64,000 nt of DNA from Butyrivibrio sp. (GCA_024694565.1 JAILJR010000192.1:1-64000); one strand, 5' to 3'. Positions 1 to 9,669 are shown, counted from the stretch's first letter. Numbers and translations: made by a program. The notes: generated by a model not told the origin, from the letters alone.

Positions 1-37
1 TGCTATAATTATGAGCCTTACTGATTGCGCAAGGCAA

Positions 38-126
38 CGCAGAAGGAGGGATTTGAACCCTCGCGCCGCTATTAACGACCTGCACCCTTTCCAGGGGTGT
101 CTCTTCAACCACTTGAGTACTTCTGC
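38..126 (-). tRNA. tRNA-Ser (anticodon GGA)
   Basis: Reverse complement has a GCAGAAG...CTTCTGC acceptor stem, a T-arm (GGGTTCAAATCCCTCC), a long variable arm and anticodon loop CCTGGAAAG. Confidence 0.93.
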
Positions 127-178
127 AAAATAGTTGATCCAATAAAATTATGTTATTAACAGCGTGTTCATAATTAAG

Positions 179-264
179 CGGAGCGAAAGGGATTCGAACC
201 CTTGTGGCGTTGCCGCCAAACGGTTTTCAAGACCGCCTCGTTATGACCGCTTCGATATCGCTCC
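179..264 (-). tRNA. tRNA-Ser (anticodon TGA)
   Basis: Reverse complement has a GGAGCGA...CGCTCC acceptor stem, T-arm GGGTTCGAATCCC and anticodon loop GTCTTGAAAAC; long variable arm. Confidence 0.93.
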
Positions 265-576
265 GAGTGTCTTATTTGAAATCTCAGATAAGAACCTGTC
301 TGTGCAAGTTATTTATATGTGATGCACAGCGCAAGAATTATATTAACAAAAACCCTCCCAGGTGTCAAGCATGTTTTTCAAAAAAAATTATTTTTTTGAA
401 TTTTTTAAAAAAGCGCCATTTTATGCGGCTTCTGACCGAATTAAAATTTATAATGTTTATGTAAAACATACTGCTGCTTTTTTTATTCAGCTACTGCCGG
501 GATAGAAAAAATAATCACGACAGGTGGTTGTACAATATGCACAGCTGGATGGGCGAGCTTTTGACCGCCGTCTCAT

Positions 577-1656
577 TTAATCATTACAGACCTTTTTGTA
601 AAAACCAATCAGATCCTCACTCAGCTTCTCTATCGAATATTTCCCGAGAGCCTTTTTCACACCATTACATGAAAGCTTATCGGCAAGCTCTGCGTCCTTC
701 ATTACCCTTTCGAGACCGTTTTTCAGGGCCTGTGTACTCTTTGGCTCAATGAGAATGCCATCCTCTCCGTCCTCAACAATATCAGGAATCCCTCCCACCT
801 TACTTGCTACAACGCAGCATCCGTGAAGCATTCCTTCAATCAGTGTCACCGGAAGTCCCTCAAAGTATGATGGAAGCGCCAGCATTCCACACTTCCTTAG
901 CATTTTTTCTTTTTCATCCCCGGATACCCATCCGATATATTTAATAAAACCGCTGTTCTTTTCAATTATTTCCCGGAGCTTATCATCTTCAAAAATGCCG
1001 CCCATATACAGACGGACAGAGCTGTTTTCCCGGTGCAGCTTTTCAACTGCCCCGATCAGCTCATTTATACCTTTGTCCACACAAATCCGCCCAAGGAAAA
1101 GAATACTGTTCATGTCCTTGGGATCGCCTTTTTCATAAACCTTTACATTCTTTGTGACAACACCGTTGGGAAGTACATAAATCTTGTCCGGATCTGTAAG
1201 CCTTGAGAAAAACTCCTTCCAGCTCTTTGTCAGGACCAACATCACATCACCCATGCCAAGAATTTTTTTCACATATTTTCTTCCCCGGCCGTCAAGCTCG
1301 TTTCTGTAATAGTTCCTGAAATCTCCTCCGTGCTGGTGAAGTATGATCTTTTTCCCGCGGCGCTTCGCTATTCTGATAAAAAGAGATTTCCTCATAAAGC
1401 TGGAATCAGAAGAAAAATTAGCGTGCACAATATCACAGCTGTTCACACACACACTAAACCTTATCAGTGCGCATGCAGCCACAAACAGCTTTTTGAGCCT
1501 GCTGCCTTCCTTCATGGTCCCTATATACTTAAGTTCGACTTTCTTATCAAGTCCGGCCTCATAATAGCTGTTCACCAGCGCCGAAATCCCGCCATGAACA
1601 GACCTGTCCGGCCCTATCATCAGAACCCTGATCTTATCTTCCATATTCCTGATCAT
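577..1656 (-). CDS. Glycosyltransferase family 4 protein
   Basis: 359 aa; GT4 signatures 'LFLGRICVDKGINELIGAVEKL' and 'ALPSYFEGLPVTLIEGMLHGCCVVASKVGGIPDIVEDG'. Confidence 0.9.
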   Translation of the reverse strand: MIRNMEDKIRVLMIGPDRSVHGGISALVNSYYEAGLDKKVELKYIGTMKEGSRLKKLFVAACALIRFSVCVNSCDIVHANFSSDSSFMRKSLFIRIAKRRGKKIILHQHGGDFRNYYRNELDGRGRKYVKKILGMGDVMLVLTKSWKEFFSRLTDPDKIYVLPNGVVTKNVKVYEKGDPKDMNSILFLGRICVDKGINELIGAVEKLHRENSSVRLYMGGIFEDDKLREIIEKNSGFIKYIGWVSGDEKEKMLRKCGMLALPSYFEGLPVTLIEGMLHGCCVVASKVGGIPDIVEDGEDGILIEPKSTQALKNGLERVMKDAELADKLSCNGVKKALGKYSIEKLSEDLIGFYKKVCND

Positions 1657-1743
1657 AAAAATCCGGCTATCAGCAATCTCAATGATGCACTCCGACTGCC
1701 AAAATTACAACAGCAGTGTCACTGCCATATAGCAGGATCTTTT

Positions 1744-2451
1744 TTATCTCCTGTTAAGTATTGCCTCCGCCAGGGCTATGTCCTCCGGAGTTGTTATCTT
1801 GATGTTGTCATAGGAGCCTTCCACCAGTCTGACCTTCGTGTCAGTATAGTACTCCACTACCATGGCATCATCTGTTATATTTATCCCCTTTGCCATGAGC
1901 TCTCCCTCATCCCGGTCGAGTCGCTGGTATAACTCAAGAATCATCTTGTAGGAAAAGACCTGTGGTGTCTGAACTATCCAGGCGCGGTCTCTGTTTGGCG
2001 TTGACTCTGCAAATCCTTTTTCATCGGCAATCTTAATGGTATCCTTTGCAGGCATGCCGACTACACAGGCCCTGTACTGTTTAACCGCTGTGAGGGCATC
2101 CATTATGATCTGTCTTGTGACAAAAGGCCTTGCTCCGTCATGGATGAAAGCATAATCGCATGTGGGATCAGCAGCCATAAGCCCAAGGCGAACGCTGTGA
2201 TATCTGGCCATTCCTCCGCTGACAACCGCAGTTACCTTATCAAAGCCGTATTTTTGCACAATATCCTTTTTAACATAGTCAATATCGCTCCTGGAAACTA
2301 CAAGAACGATATCATCGATCACACTCTCCTCAAACGCCTTGATCGAATAGTAAATGAGCGGCTTACCACCGATGTTTATATACTGCTTCTTCACATCACT
2401 CTTCATTCTGCTGCCGCTTCCGGCGGCAAGGATAATCGCAACTGTCTTCAT
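1744..2451 (-). CDS. ispD: 2-C-methyl-D-erythritol 4-phosphate cytidylyltransferase
   Basis: 'MKTVAIILAAGSGSRMKSDVKKQY', 'FIHDGARPFVT' and 'RDRAWIVQTPQVF' are IspD-type; start placed at the internal ATG (2451) directly before the nucleotide-binding motif. Confidence 0.9.
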   Translation of the reverse strand: MKTVAIILAAGSGSRMKSDVKKQYINIGGKPLIYYSIKAFEESVIDDIVLVVSRSDIDYVKKDIVQKYGFDKVTAVVSGGMARYHSVRLGLMAADPTCDYAFIHDGARPFVTRQIIMDALTAVKQYRACVVGMPAKDTIKIADEKGFAESTPNRDRAWIVQTPQVFSYKMILELYQRLDRDEGELMAKGINITDDAMVVEYYTDTKVRLVEGSYDNIKITTPEDIALAEAILNRR

Positions 2452-2505
2452 ACGTAACCTCGCTTTCTGTTTTTTGTCAGGGCACATTTTGAGCGCAGCA
2501 CGTCT

Positions 2506-3720
2506 TTATCTCTGCCCTGCGTGGAATCTTCGTTCTCTGTCACCCAGAGGAAGATTTGGCATCGCGTTCATGTCAAGCCCGAAGCGAACGCCCTTTTTAT
2601 ATTCGTAATATGCCGCAGCACCTATCATTGCAGCATTATCTGTACACAGCACAGGACTTGGCCTGAAAAATCTTATTCCGTTTTTTGCGCACTCCTTTTC
2701 ACACAGCTCTCTGAGCGCAGAGTTTGAAGCAACGCCTCCCGCTATGGCAAGACTGTCAAATCCATATTCCCTGCAGGCTTTTACAGCATGTCCGGCAAGG
2801 ACCTCAACTACCGCCCTCTGGAAGGATGCAGCTATGTCCGCCTGATTGAGTTCTATTCCCTGCATCTTAGCCTGGTTGATCAGATTCAGGACTGCAGACT
2901 TAAGCCCCGAAAAAGAGAAGTCATACTCGGCATCCGGTATCTTTGCCTGGGGAAAAGTATATGCGTCGGGATTTCCTTCCCGTGCAGCCTTGTCAATCTT
3001 GGGTCCTCCCGGGTAACCAAGACCTATTGCCCTTGCCACCTTGTCAAATGCCTCTCCTGCAGCATCATCCCTTGTCTGGCCAATGATCTCGTATTCTCCG
3101 TAGTCCCTTACAACCACCAGATGCGAGTGGCCGCCTGAAACGACAAGACAGATGAACGGAGGCTTTAAGTCCTTATTTTCAATGAAATTCGCACTTATAT
3201 GTCCCTCAATATGGTGCACGCCAATAAGAGGCTTACCGGTTGCAAACGCTATCGCCTTCGCCTCCGATACGCCCACCAGAAGAGCTCCAACAAGCCCGGG
3301 GCCGTAAGTAACCGCAACTGCATCGATATCGGAAAGAGTCAGTTTTGCCTCTGAGAGCGCCGCCCTGATGCAGCCGTTTATCTTTTCCACATGCTTTCTC
3401 GATGCAATCTCGGGAACCACTCCGCCGTAGATTGTATGAAGAGCAATCTGGGAAGAAATGATGTTTGACATAACCTCCCTTCCGTTTCTGACAACTGCGG
3501 CTGCAGTCTCATCGCATGAGCTCTCTATGGCAAGTATGGTAACGTCCCCTGCATCAGCATGGTCCGCTTCGGATTTTTCCTTTACAGACATAAAGATGAC
3601 ACCGTCATCCTCAACATTTTTCCTAATTTCCATATAATCTGCTTTCTCCCCTTCCAAAGAAAGGATGCTTTTGGTGAAGTCTGACATGACATTGAGGCCG
3701 GGCTGTATTTTAAGGAGCAT
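2506..3720 (-). CDS. tsaD: tRNA N6-adenosine threonylcarbamoyltransferase TsaD
   Basis: '[16 protein letters not shown]', 'VSGGHSHLV' and '[12 protein letters not shown]' are Kae1/TsaD motifs. The N-terminal ~45 aa of the ORF may be non-native; an internal Met before VKEKSEAD is plausible. Confidence 0.93.
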   Translation of the reverse strand: MLLKIQPGLNVMSDFTKSILSLEGEKADYMEIRKNVEDDGVIFMSVKEKSEADHADAGDVTILAIESSCDETAAAVVRNGREVMSNIISSQIALHTIYGGVVPEIASRKHVEKINGCIRAALSEAKLTLSDIDAVAVTYGPGLVGALLVGVSEAKAIAFATGKPLIGVHHIEGHISANFIENKDLKPPFICLVVSGGHSHLVVVRDYGEYEIIGQTRDDAAGEAFDKVARAIGLGYPGGPKIDKAAREGNPDAYTFPQAKIPDAEYDFSFSGLKSAVLNLINQAKMQGIELNQADIAASFQRAVVEVLAGHAVKACREYGFDSLAIAGGVASNSALRELCEKECAKNGIRFFRPSPVLCTDNAAMIGAAAYYEYKKGVRFGLDMNAMPNLPLGDRERRFHAGQR

Positions 3721-3730
3721 AGCTCTTGCT

Positions 3731-3924
3731 TTTACACGGCGGTCTGCTGATAAAATATGGCCTCTGTTTTACCGGTTGTAAGGCGTCCCTGCTACTGTCT
3801 TTATGTTGAACAACCCCTCTGTTTTACCTGTTATCAGGCGCCGCCCCACACGGTCTTCTGTTTAAAAGGCCCTCTGTTTTGGCGGTTGTAAGACACCCCC
3901 GCACGGACTTCTGTCATATTGTTT
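3731..3924. repeat. 55-bp imperfect tandem repeat (three copies plus a partial)
   Basis: 'CCTCTGTTTT' starts at 3761, 3816 and 3871 (exact 55-nt spacing), followed each time by related [ac]c[gt]gTTgtaaggc...cacggtcttctgt; a partial unit tail is at 3731-3760. Confidence 0.8.
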
Positions 3925-4804
3925 CTTTACCAAACCTCTTAAGCGCCTCAGCCTCTTTTGCCCTGTTTGATGCATTGGTGCAAAGAAAATCGATGTCATC
4001 CCTGCTGGTCAGCTTAGCTGCATCTTCGCTTTCGGTTACATCCCCCGGATGGAAAAGTATCTCCATGTCACTAAGGCCTCTGTCAGGCATTATATCTGCA
4101 GCAATCGGAATCAGTGCCTTAAGATTGTCATAGAACATATGCCCTGACAGCATGACACCCATGAAAAGCTTTTCCTCTAATCCAAGGTCTCTTAGCGTCT
4201 CGTTATACTTTCGGATATTTCTCCTGCACAGTGCATTCAGCACAAGAACCTTGATGATATTTATGGGCTTTATATCCCTGACACCTTTTGCCTTCCTGTA
4301 AATCTCAAGCTCCTCCTTAGGAAACCTGATATAGGAAACCTCAAGATGATCATTCTTTATCACTTCCATAAGCGCATCAAAAACAAGGGGCAGCATGTGG
4401 AAATGTACGTGACCGTCTATTCTGAATTTGCCCTCGTTCATATATTTTTCACAGGCATGAAGCTGAGCCTCAATCTCCCTGTACAGCTCCCTGTAATACA
4501 GCTTCCTGAGAACGGGAACAAAGCCTATCAGAAGGTATTTTCCAAAGCCCACGCCAAAATTGCCGTTCTTGTCCGTAAGACGCGTGCATTTTTTTCCGGT
4601 AAGCGGCTTTCCTTCAACAAAATTCAGGTGCACGGTCACAAAAAGCTTTTCTCTTATGCCCTGAATCTCCTCCATACATTCCCGAAGGTAAGGACTGTTG
4701 GGCATTATGCTAATTCCATTCAGTGCTCCGCTGTGGTAGCACTCCATTATATGTCTGCTCTGGGTCTTAAAGAGCCCATAGTCATCAGCATGATATTCAA
4801 TCAT
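3914..4804 (-). CDS. ChbG/HpnK (YdjC-like) carbohydrate deacetylase family protein
   Basis: N-terminal 'YHADDYGLFKTQSRHIMECY', internal 'FRIDGHVHFHMLPLVFDAL' and 'LFHPGD' fit the YdjC/ChbG metal-dependent deacetylase family. Confidence 0.82.
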   Translation of the reverse strand: MIEYHADDYGLFKTQSRHIMECYHSGALNGISIMPNSPYLRECMEEIQGIREKLFVTVHLNFVEGKPLTGKKCTRLTDKNGNFGVGFGKYLLIGFVPVLRKLYYRELYREIEAQLHACEKYMNEGKFRIDGHVHFHMLPLVFDALMEVIKNDHLEVSYIRFPKEELEIYRKAKGVRDIKPINIIKVLVLNALCRRNIRKYNETLRDLGLEEKLFMGVMLSGHMFYDNLKALIPIAADIMPDRGLSDMEILFHPGDVTESEDAAKLTSRDDIDFLCTNASNRAKEAEALKRFGKETI

Positions 4805-5383
4805 TTACTCATCTTCCTTTATCGTCCAGCCAAGTATCTTCCATTTGCCCTCGCTGTCCTTGCGAAGGATAAACTGATAATAGTTGGCCACAGTTCCGTT
4901 TGTTCCGTGCCGCAGCGAAAAGAGGCAGTCGACAGAACACATCTTGTCTTCGCCAACCTTTACCTCCTCCGGGTCCTTGCCCTGCACCACATATGCTGAA
5001 ATTGAGTAGCCGCCTTCCTTCCGGTCCCTGACCTCTTTCTTGACAGACTGCTCCATATTGGGATTGACTGAAAGGAATTCATCATCCATGATGCCTTTCA
5101 GTACCGCTATCATCTTGTCCTGCTGGTCGTTCGAATAGTTCTCGCGGTAGAGCACCTGCATGGTCTTAGCATAAAGATCTACTACCTTCCTTGGGTCAGC
5201 CGGATAGTTTTTATCAAGATTTACGGTCGTTATCTCGTCAACCACGGTAATCTGATAGTTGTCCTCCACCGGAGTCTTCTTGTTCCTTGTAAACAAAAGA
5301 AACAGCCCCAGCACTACAATGATCGCAAGGATACCAAGGACGATAGATTTGATTATCGCAGAGCCTGTACCTTCTTTTTCCAC
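4805..5383 (-). CDS. Membrane-anchored protein of unknown function
   Basis: 192 aa with one N-terminal TM segment (SIVLGILAIIVVLGLFLLF) and an extracytoplasmic domain; start lies next to the end of the rnz unit. Confidence 0.7.
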   Translation of the reverse strand: MEKEGTGSAIIKSIVLGILAIIVVLGLFLLFTRNKKTPVEDNYQITVVDEITTVNLDKNYPADPRKVVDLYAKTMQVLYRENYSNDQQDKMIAVLKGIMDDEFLSVNPNMEQSVKKEVRDRKEGGYSISAYVVQGKDPEEVKVGEDKMCSVDCLFSLRHGTNGTVANYYQFILRKDSEGKWKILGWTIKEDE

Positions 5384-5413
5384 GGCTAATGATCTCCCCT
5401 CAAAAAAATTGTG

Positions 5414-6337
5414 CTAATCCTCTGTAAATCTAAGCTCAAAGCTGCGTCCATCCTTCGCAGCGATAGTATTTGGGAATATTTTCTTTGTCTCCTGCATAAA
5501 ATCAACCGGATTGACCAGCGACGGGCTGTAGTGGGTAAGCCACAGCTCTTTTACCTGTGCATCCCTTGCCATTCCGGCAGCCTCATAGAAGGTCATATGC
5601 TTGTTCTCCCTGGCCTTTGCCAGCTTGTCCATTTCACCGTACATGCCTTCACAGATAAAGAGATCGGATCCGGCTGCGTTTCTGACGATACTGTCAGTGG
5701 GCCTTGAATCCGTTGTGTAGGTAAGCCTGATTCCCTTCCTCTCTGCTCCGAGAACCATATCCGGAGTAAAAGTCCTCCCGTCGTCGGAAACCACCGTCTC
5801 GCCCTTCTGAAGACTGTTCCAATATTTTTTGTCTATGCCATGGGAACCGGCGGCCTCCACGTCGAATTTCCCCTGTCGCCTGAGGTTAAAGCTGTAACCA
5901 TAGCATGTCACATTGTGATTTACTTTAAAAGCAGTGACGGTAAATTCGGGATTTCCCTCCATGTGAAAAGACATCTCGTCCCCTGTAAGCTCCATAAATC
6001 TGATCTCAAACGGAAGCTCCGGGGCAATTACCCTGAGTGAATTGACCACTCTCTCAAGTCCCTTCGGTCCCACCATGAGAAGAGGCTCCGTTCTTTCGGC
6101 ATTGCCCATCGTAAGCAGCATTCCGGGCAGTCCTGAGATATGGTCAGCATGGTAATGCGTAAAGCACATAACATCTATGGGCTTGGCACTGTGCCCTCTC
6201 CTTTTCATGGCTATCTGGGTACCCTCACCGCAGTCAACCAGTATGCATTTCCCGTTGTATCTCACTAAAAGAGCTGTGAGATATCTGTTCGGAAGAGGCA
6301 TCATACCGCCAGTTCCCAGCAAACAAACATCTATCAT
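5414..6337 (-). CDS. rnz: Ribonuclease Z (MBL-fold tRNA 3' endonuclease)
   Basis: 'LLGTGGMMPLPNRYLTALLV', 'DCGEGTQIAMKRRG' and 'FTHYHADHISGLPGML' are RNase Z motifs. Confidence 0.9.
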   Translation of the reverse strand: MIDVCLLGTGGMMPLPNRYLTALLVRYNGKCILVDCGEGTQIAMKRRGHSAKPIDVMCFTHYHADHISGLPGMLLTMGNAERTEPLLMVGPKGLERVVNSLRVIAPELPFEIRFMELTGDEMSFHMEGNPEFTVTAFKVNHNVTCYGYSFNLRRQGKFDVEAAGSHGIDKKYWNSLQKGETVVSDDGRTFTPDMVLGAERKGIRLTYTTDSRPTDSIVRNAAGSDLFICEGMYGEMDKLAKARENKHMTFYEAAGMARDAQVKELWLTHYSPSLVNPVDFMQETKKIFPNTIAAKDGRSFELRFTED

Positions 6338-7569
6338 GAGTCCTTCCTTTTCCAGTAAATTACAGCGTCATCCTTGGGGCCGTCATAAAACCCCGGTCTG
6401 ACTCCCTCGCTCTTAAAGCCAAGCTTCTCATACAGAGCTATTGCAGGCCCGTTTGAAGCTCTCACCTCAAGGGTGTAGTCATTAATGCCAATCCCGTACC
6501 CTCGCTGAAGGAGCTGTCTCACCATCTTGTAGCCGGTACCCATACGCCTGACATCTCCGGCTACAGAGACGTTGGTTATCTCGCCATCGCCGGATATATT
6601 CTGTACACCGCAAAGTCCCACGATCCTGCCTGCCATCTCAGCCACAAGATATACCGTATCGTCTCTGGTCATGGCATCCAGAAGCTGCTTCTGTGACCAG
6701 GCCTCCCTTCCAAGGTTGACGCTCTCAAGTTTCGCAGCGTCTTCAACATCCTCTGCGGTCATCTGCCTGATACGGACCTTTCCGGGATTGTTTCTTGCTT
6801 CAAGGCGCCTTTCCATGGAAGATCCTGCGTCATCCCCGGCACTCTTTTCACCGGCAGTGCGCTCTGCCTGCGATGGCCTCAGGTACTCAGGCGCAAACTC
6901 ATCTGCACTCACAAACAGTCCGTCCCTTGCATAAACATTTGCAAGAGCAAGGAGCGACGCCGCGCTCTGTCTGTTCTGGTGAAGCGGCGCCAGTGAGTAG
7001 GGCACCTTCAGCTTTTTCTCGATAACATCCCTGTAGACAGGAACACCGTCGCCAAGCAGGACTGTAGGTTTGCCGATAGCCGACAGCGTTTCCGTCATAT
7101 CCTCTATAGAAGTCGCAAACTGTGATTTTATGACCCGCATGTCAAAAAAGCGTTCGTTGCCTTTTTCCTCTGTTGCTGCCGGCACAAAGGTATAAATCCC
7201 GGTGTAGACCTGGTTCCTCCTTGCGTCCATCATAGGGCAGATGATCTTCTCATTGCCGTAGAGGTTATAGGCAAGACCGTCTACGGTAGGAACAGGGATG
7301 ATCGGCTTATCAAGCGCAAGTGCCAGGCCCTTTGCCGTTGCACTTCCTATTCGCAGTCCGGTAAAAGAGCCGGGACCTTTTGCAACAGCTATGGCATCAA
7401 TGGTCTTAATATCAAGATTAATCTTTTTGGAAATATCCTCAAGCATGGGCAGGAGGATCTCTGAATGTGTAGTCTTATACTGTATCTGAAACTGAGCAAC
7501 CAGAATATCGCCGTCAGATATGGCGACGGTTCCCATCAGTCCCGATGTATCAATCGCTAGTATCTTCAT
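6334..7569 (-). CDS. Fusion of TsaB (t6A biosynthesis) and RimI-like ribosomal-protein-alanine N-acetyltransferase
   Basis: N-terminal half 'ILAIDTSGLMGTVAISDG', 'VAKGPGSFTGLRIGSATAKGLA' (TsaB); C-terminal half is GNAT ('VSVAGDVRRMGTGYKMVRQLL', 'LEVRASNGPAIALYEKLGFKSEGVRPGFY', RimI-like). Confidence 0.92.
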   Translation of the reverse strand: MKILAIDTSGLMGTVAISDGDILVAQFQIQYKTTHSEILLPMLEDISKKINLDIKTIDAIAVAKGPGSFTGLRIGSATAKGLALALDKPIIPVPTVDGLAYNLYGNEKIICPMMDARRNQVYTGIYTFVPAATEEKGNERFFDMRVIKSQFATSIEDMTETLSAIGKPTVLLGDGVPVYRDVIEKKLKVPYSLAPLHQNRQSAASLLALANVYARDGLFVSADEFAPEYLRPSQAERTAGEKSAGDDAGSSMERRLEARNNPGKVRIRQMTAEDVEDAAKLESVNLGREAWSQKQLLDAMTRDDTVYLVAEMAGRIVGLCGVQNISGDGEITNVSVAGDVRRMGTGYKMVRQLLQRGYGIGINDYTLEVRASNGPAIALYEKLGFKSEGVRPGFYDGPKDDAVIYWKRKDS

Positions 7570-7572
7570 GAT

Positions 7573-8022
7573 TTACCTTTTTGTCATTGTAATAAGTCTG
7601 TAGTCAAAGCCCTTTTCCAGGTTCTTCTCTATAACTATCTCTGTGTAGTGCTCAGGCAGAAGATCCTCTATGAGGTTTGCCCACTCAATAAAGCAGACGC
7701 CGTTTCCGTAAAAATAATCCTCGTAACCAATCTCATCCATCTCGCTCTCGTCCCCTATCCGGTAGACATCAAAATGGTAAAACGGGATCCGCCCATCTTC
7801 ATAAACCTGAAGTATGGTAAATGTCGGGCTGCTGACCGGTCCGTTTATCCCAAGTCCCCCGGCGACCCCCTGTGTAAGAACAGTCTTACCCACTCCAAGG
7901 TCTCCAATCAGAGTATAAACTGCCCCGGGACGGGCACTCTCACCTATTCTCCGCCCCAATTCAAACGTCTCCTGTGCACTGAACGTCTCCTGTCTGGTCA
8001 CAATTTCCATAGTATCTCCCAC
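7573..8022 (-). CDS. tsaE: tRNA threonylcarbamoyladenosine biosynthesis ATPase TsaE
   Basis: 'IGDLGVGKTVLTQGVAGGLGI', 'PVSSPTFTILQVYE', 'FYHFDVYRI' and 'VCFIEWANLIEDLLP'. Confidence 0.92.
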   Translation of the reverse strand: MGDTMEIVTRQETFSAQETFELGRRIGESARPGAVYTLIGDLGVGKTVLTQGVAGGLGINGPVSSPTFTILQVYEDGRIPFYHFDVYRIGDESEMDEIGYEDYFYGNGVCFIEWANLIEDLLPEHYTEIVIEKNLEKGFDYRLITMTKR

Positions 8023-8238
8023 TTTTCAAATGGCCCGGCACTCGCAAGGGCCTCTTGGTTTCTTTTGCAATATGCACAGCCGAAGCCGGCCAGACGAGTT
8101 TTTGTCGGTCAGCTCTTCAAATCATGTTACATAGATATATGATATCACGAAAACTCCTCCAATGCGAGAAGCTCTGAGCTCCTTGAAAATGGACAGATTC
8201 CGCACTTACATCCGGAAAAACATGTCTTAAACGTTCAT

Positions 8239-8275
8239 TGAGCCGACTAACAAAAGTACTTTGTTAATCGGCTCA
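8239..8275. terminator. Strong intergenic hairpin between ribU and tsaE (possible attenuator or terminator)
   Basis: TGAGCCGACTAACAAA...TTTGTTAATCGGCTCA nearly perfect ~16-bp stem; no strong U-tract seen, so the role is uncertain. Confidence 0.5.
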
Positions 8276-8296
8276 TTACATACATTTTCACTTTCT

Positions 8297-9070
8297 TCAG
8301 GCTTTTGCCTCCTTGCGCACTGATGCGGGTCCTGATTTGAGGATGGGACTTAGCTGCTTGTAAACAAGGAAGGTAAGTGCGCTGTCTGCCACTCCCTTTA
8401 AGAGATTAAAGGGCGCAACGCAGAGCGCGCAAAATGTAAACAGGTTGTTTACCGCAGGATTAATTGCTGTCCCTGCCGCAATAAAGGAATCAATTCCCTG
8501 TCCAAATGCAATGGCATATGCAGGAAGCAGGAAGAACGCATTGAGAAGCGCTCCGACCAGCGTGATGCACAGCGTCCCGACTGCGCAGCTTATAAGCGCA
8601 GACTTTCTCGTCTTATTAAACCTGTATATAACAGTGGCAGGAATAATAAAGGCCGAACCCACAACAAAATTTGCAATCTCTCCCACAAATCCGGGTGTAG
8701 GTCCCTGGATGGCAACATTCAGTGTGACCTTTATAAACTCGATCATGACTCCAACAAGCGGTCCTGCCGCAAAGCCGGCTATGAGTGCAGGAATGTCGCT
8801 AAAATCAAATTTGTAGAACCCGGGAGCAAATGGCAGCGGAAATTCAAAGAGCATCAGTACAAAAGCGATCGCGGAAAAAACTCCTATGATAGCGATCTTT
8901 CTGGTGCTAAACAGTGGCTCATGCGTCTGGCTGTCCCCGTTTTCCCTCTTTCCTGCCAGCCTTTCTGCAAAATAAGCAATTGCAAAGGCCGCAAGAATCA
9001 GCAGCAGAAGTGCAACAAAGTGCCCGGTGCTGTTTTTAACAGTGTCAAGTGTTTTAGATAATTGTTCCAT
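8297..9070 (-). CDS. ribU: ECF transporter S component, riboflavin-specific (RibU-like)
   Basis: 'IAIIGVFSAIAFVLMLFEFPLPFAPGFYKFDFSDIPALIAGFAAGPLVGVMIEFIK' is RibU-like; start moved to MEQLSKT (9070) with upstream GAAGGAG because the longer ORF reads into the riboswitch. Confidence 0.9.
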   Translation of the reverse strand: MEQLSKTLDTVKNSTGHFVALLLLILAAFAIAYFAERLAGKRENGDSQTHEPLFSTRKIAIIGVFSAIAFVLMLFEFPLPFAPGFYKFDFSDIPALIAGFAAGPLVGVMIEFIKVTLNVAIQGPTPGFVGEIANFVVGSAFIIPATVIYRFNKTRKSALISCAVGTLCITLVGALLNAFFLLPAYAIAFGQGIDSFIAAGTAINPAVNNLFTFCALCVAPFNLLKGVADSALTFLVYKQLSPILKSGPASVRKEAKA

Positions 9071-9121
9071 ATTCTCCTTCTTTCTCATCGGGTAAATTAT
9101 TGTCAGAAGTACAGAGAAAAA

Positions 9122-9160
9122 GAAATAAAAAAGACCCAAGTCATCGATAAAGACCTGGGG
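9122..9160 (-). terminator. Rho-independent terminator / expression platform downstream of the FMN riboswitch
   Basis: Minus strand CCCCAGGTCTTTATCGATGACTTGGGTCTTTTTTATTTC: hairpin followed by a U-tract between aptamer and ribU start. Confidence 0.8.
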
Positions 9161-9180
9161 CAACCAAAAAGAAATTGCAC

Positions 9181-9293
9181 ATTCTTCTCTCATCCAGACT
9201 ATACTGTCGGTTCCGGAATCAAACCGGATCAGCCGCCTAAGCGGGTCGCGGACTATACCGCCGGTTGGGAATCTCACCCCACCCCGAAGAATT
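9181..9293 (-). promoter_or_regulatory. FMN riboswitch (RFN element)
   Basis: Minus strand 'CTTCGGGGTGGGGTGAGATTCCCAACCGGCGGTATAGTCCGCGACCCGC...GATTCCGGAACCGACAGTATAGTCTGGATGAGAGAAGAAT' matches the conserved RFN core. Confidence 0.96.
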
Positions 9294-9340
9294 TTATTTG
9301 ATTTCATATTAATACATTGCGCAAAATCTGTCAACCGGCC

Positions 9341-9544
9341 TGTTACAATTCAGTGGACAGCCAGCCTGAACAGGCCGGAACAAGTGAAAGGCTGAACCAG
9401 TGTGCCTTGAAAAACGTCGGTACTTAGCGCACGTATTTTGGGCGATTAGTACCGCTACGTTTTTCATGGAGCGAAAGCGCCACCCCGGGCAGACTTGCAC
9501 TTGTGACTGACTGCTCAGGCTTGCCTGGCCACTGAATTGTAACA
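9341..9544. repeat. ~204-bp long inverted-repeat element (MITE-like)
   Basis: Ends TGTTACAATTCAGTGG...CCACTGAATTGTAACA; arms continue imperfectly through AGCCTGA[AG]CAG, ACAAGTG and inner TGAAAAACGT..GGTACT / AGTACC..ACGTTTTTCA. Confidence 0.8.
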
Positions 9545-9669
9545 TCGGTATGTACGGCAACATAATTGTATCTGTTTGACAAGTGTATTTATCACATTTT
9601 ATAATTATTATGGTATTATAGCCAATTTTTTAGGCAAAAATACAAATATATTGACTGTTAAGAGGTACT

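Noticed and set aside
9309-9563. 84-aa minus-strand ORF
   Set aside because: Lies inside the inverted-repeat element and has no recognisable motif; likely non-coding.
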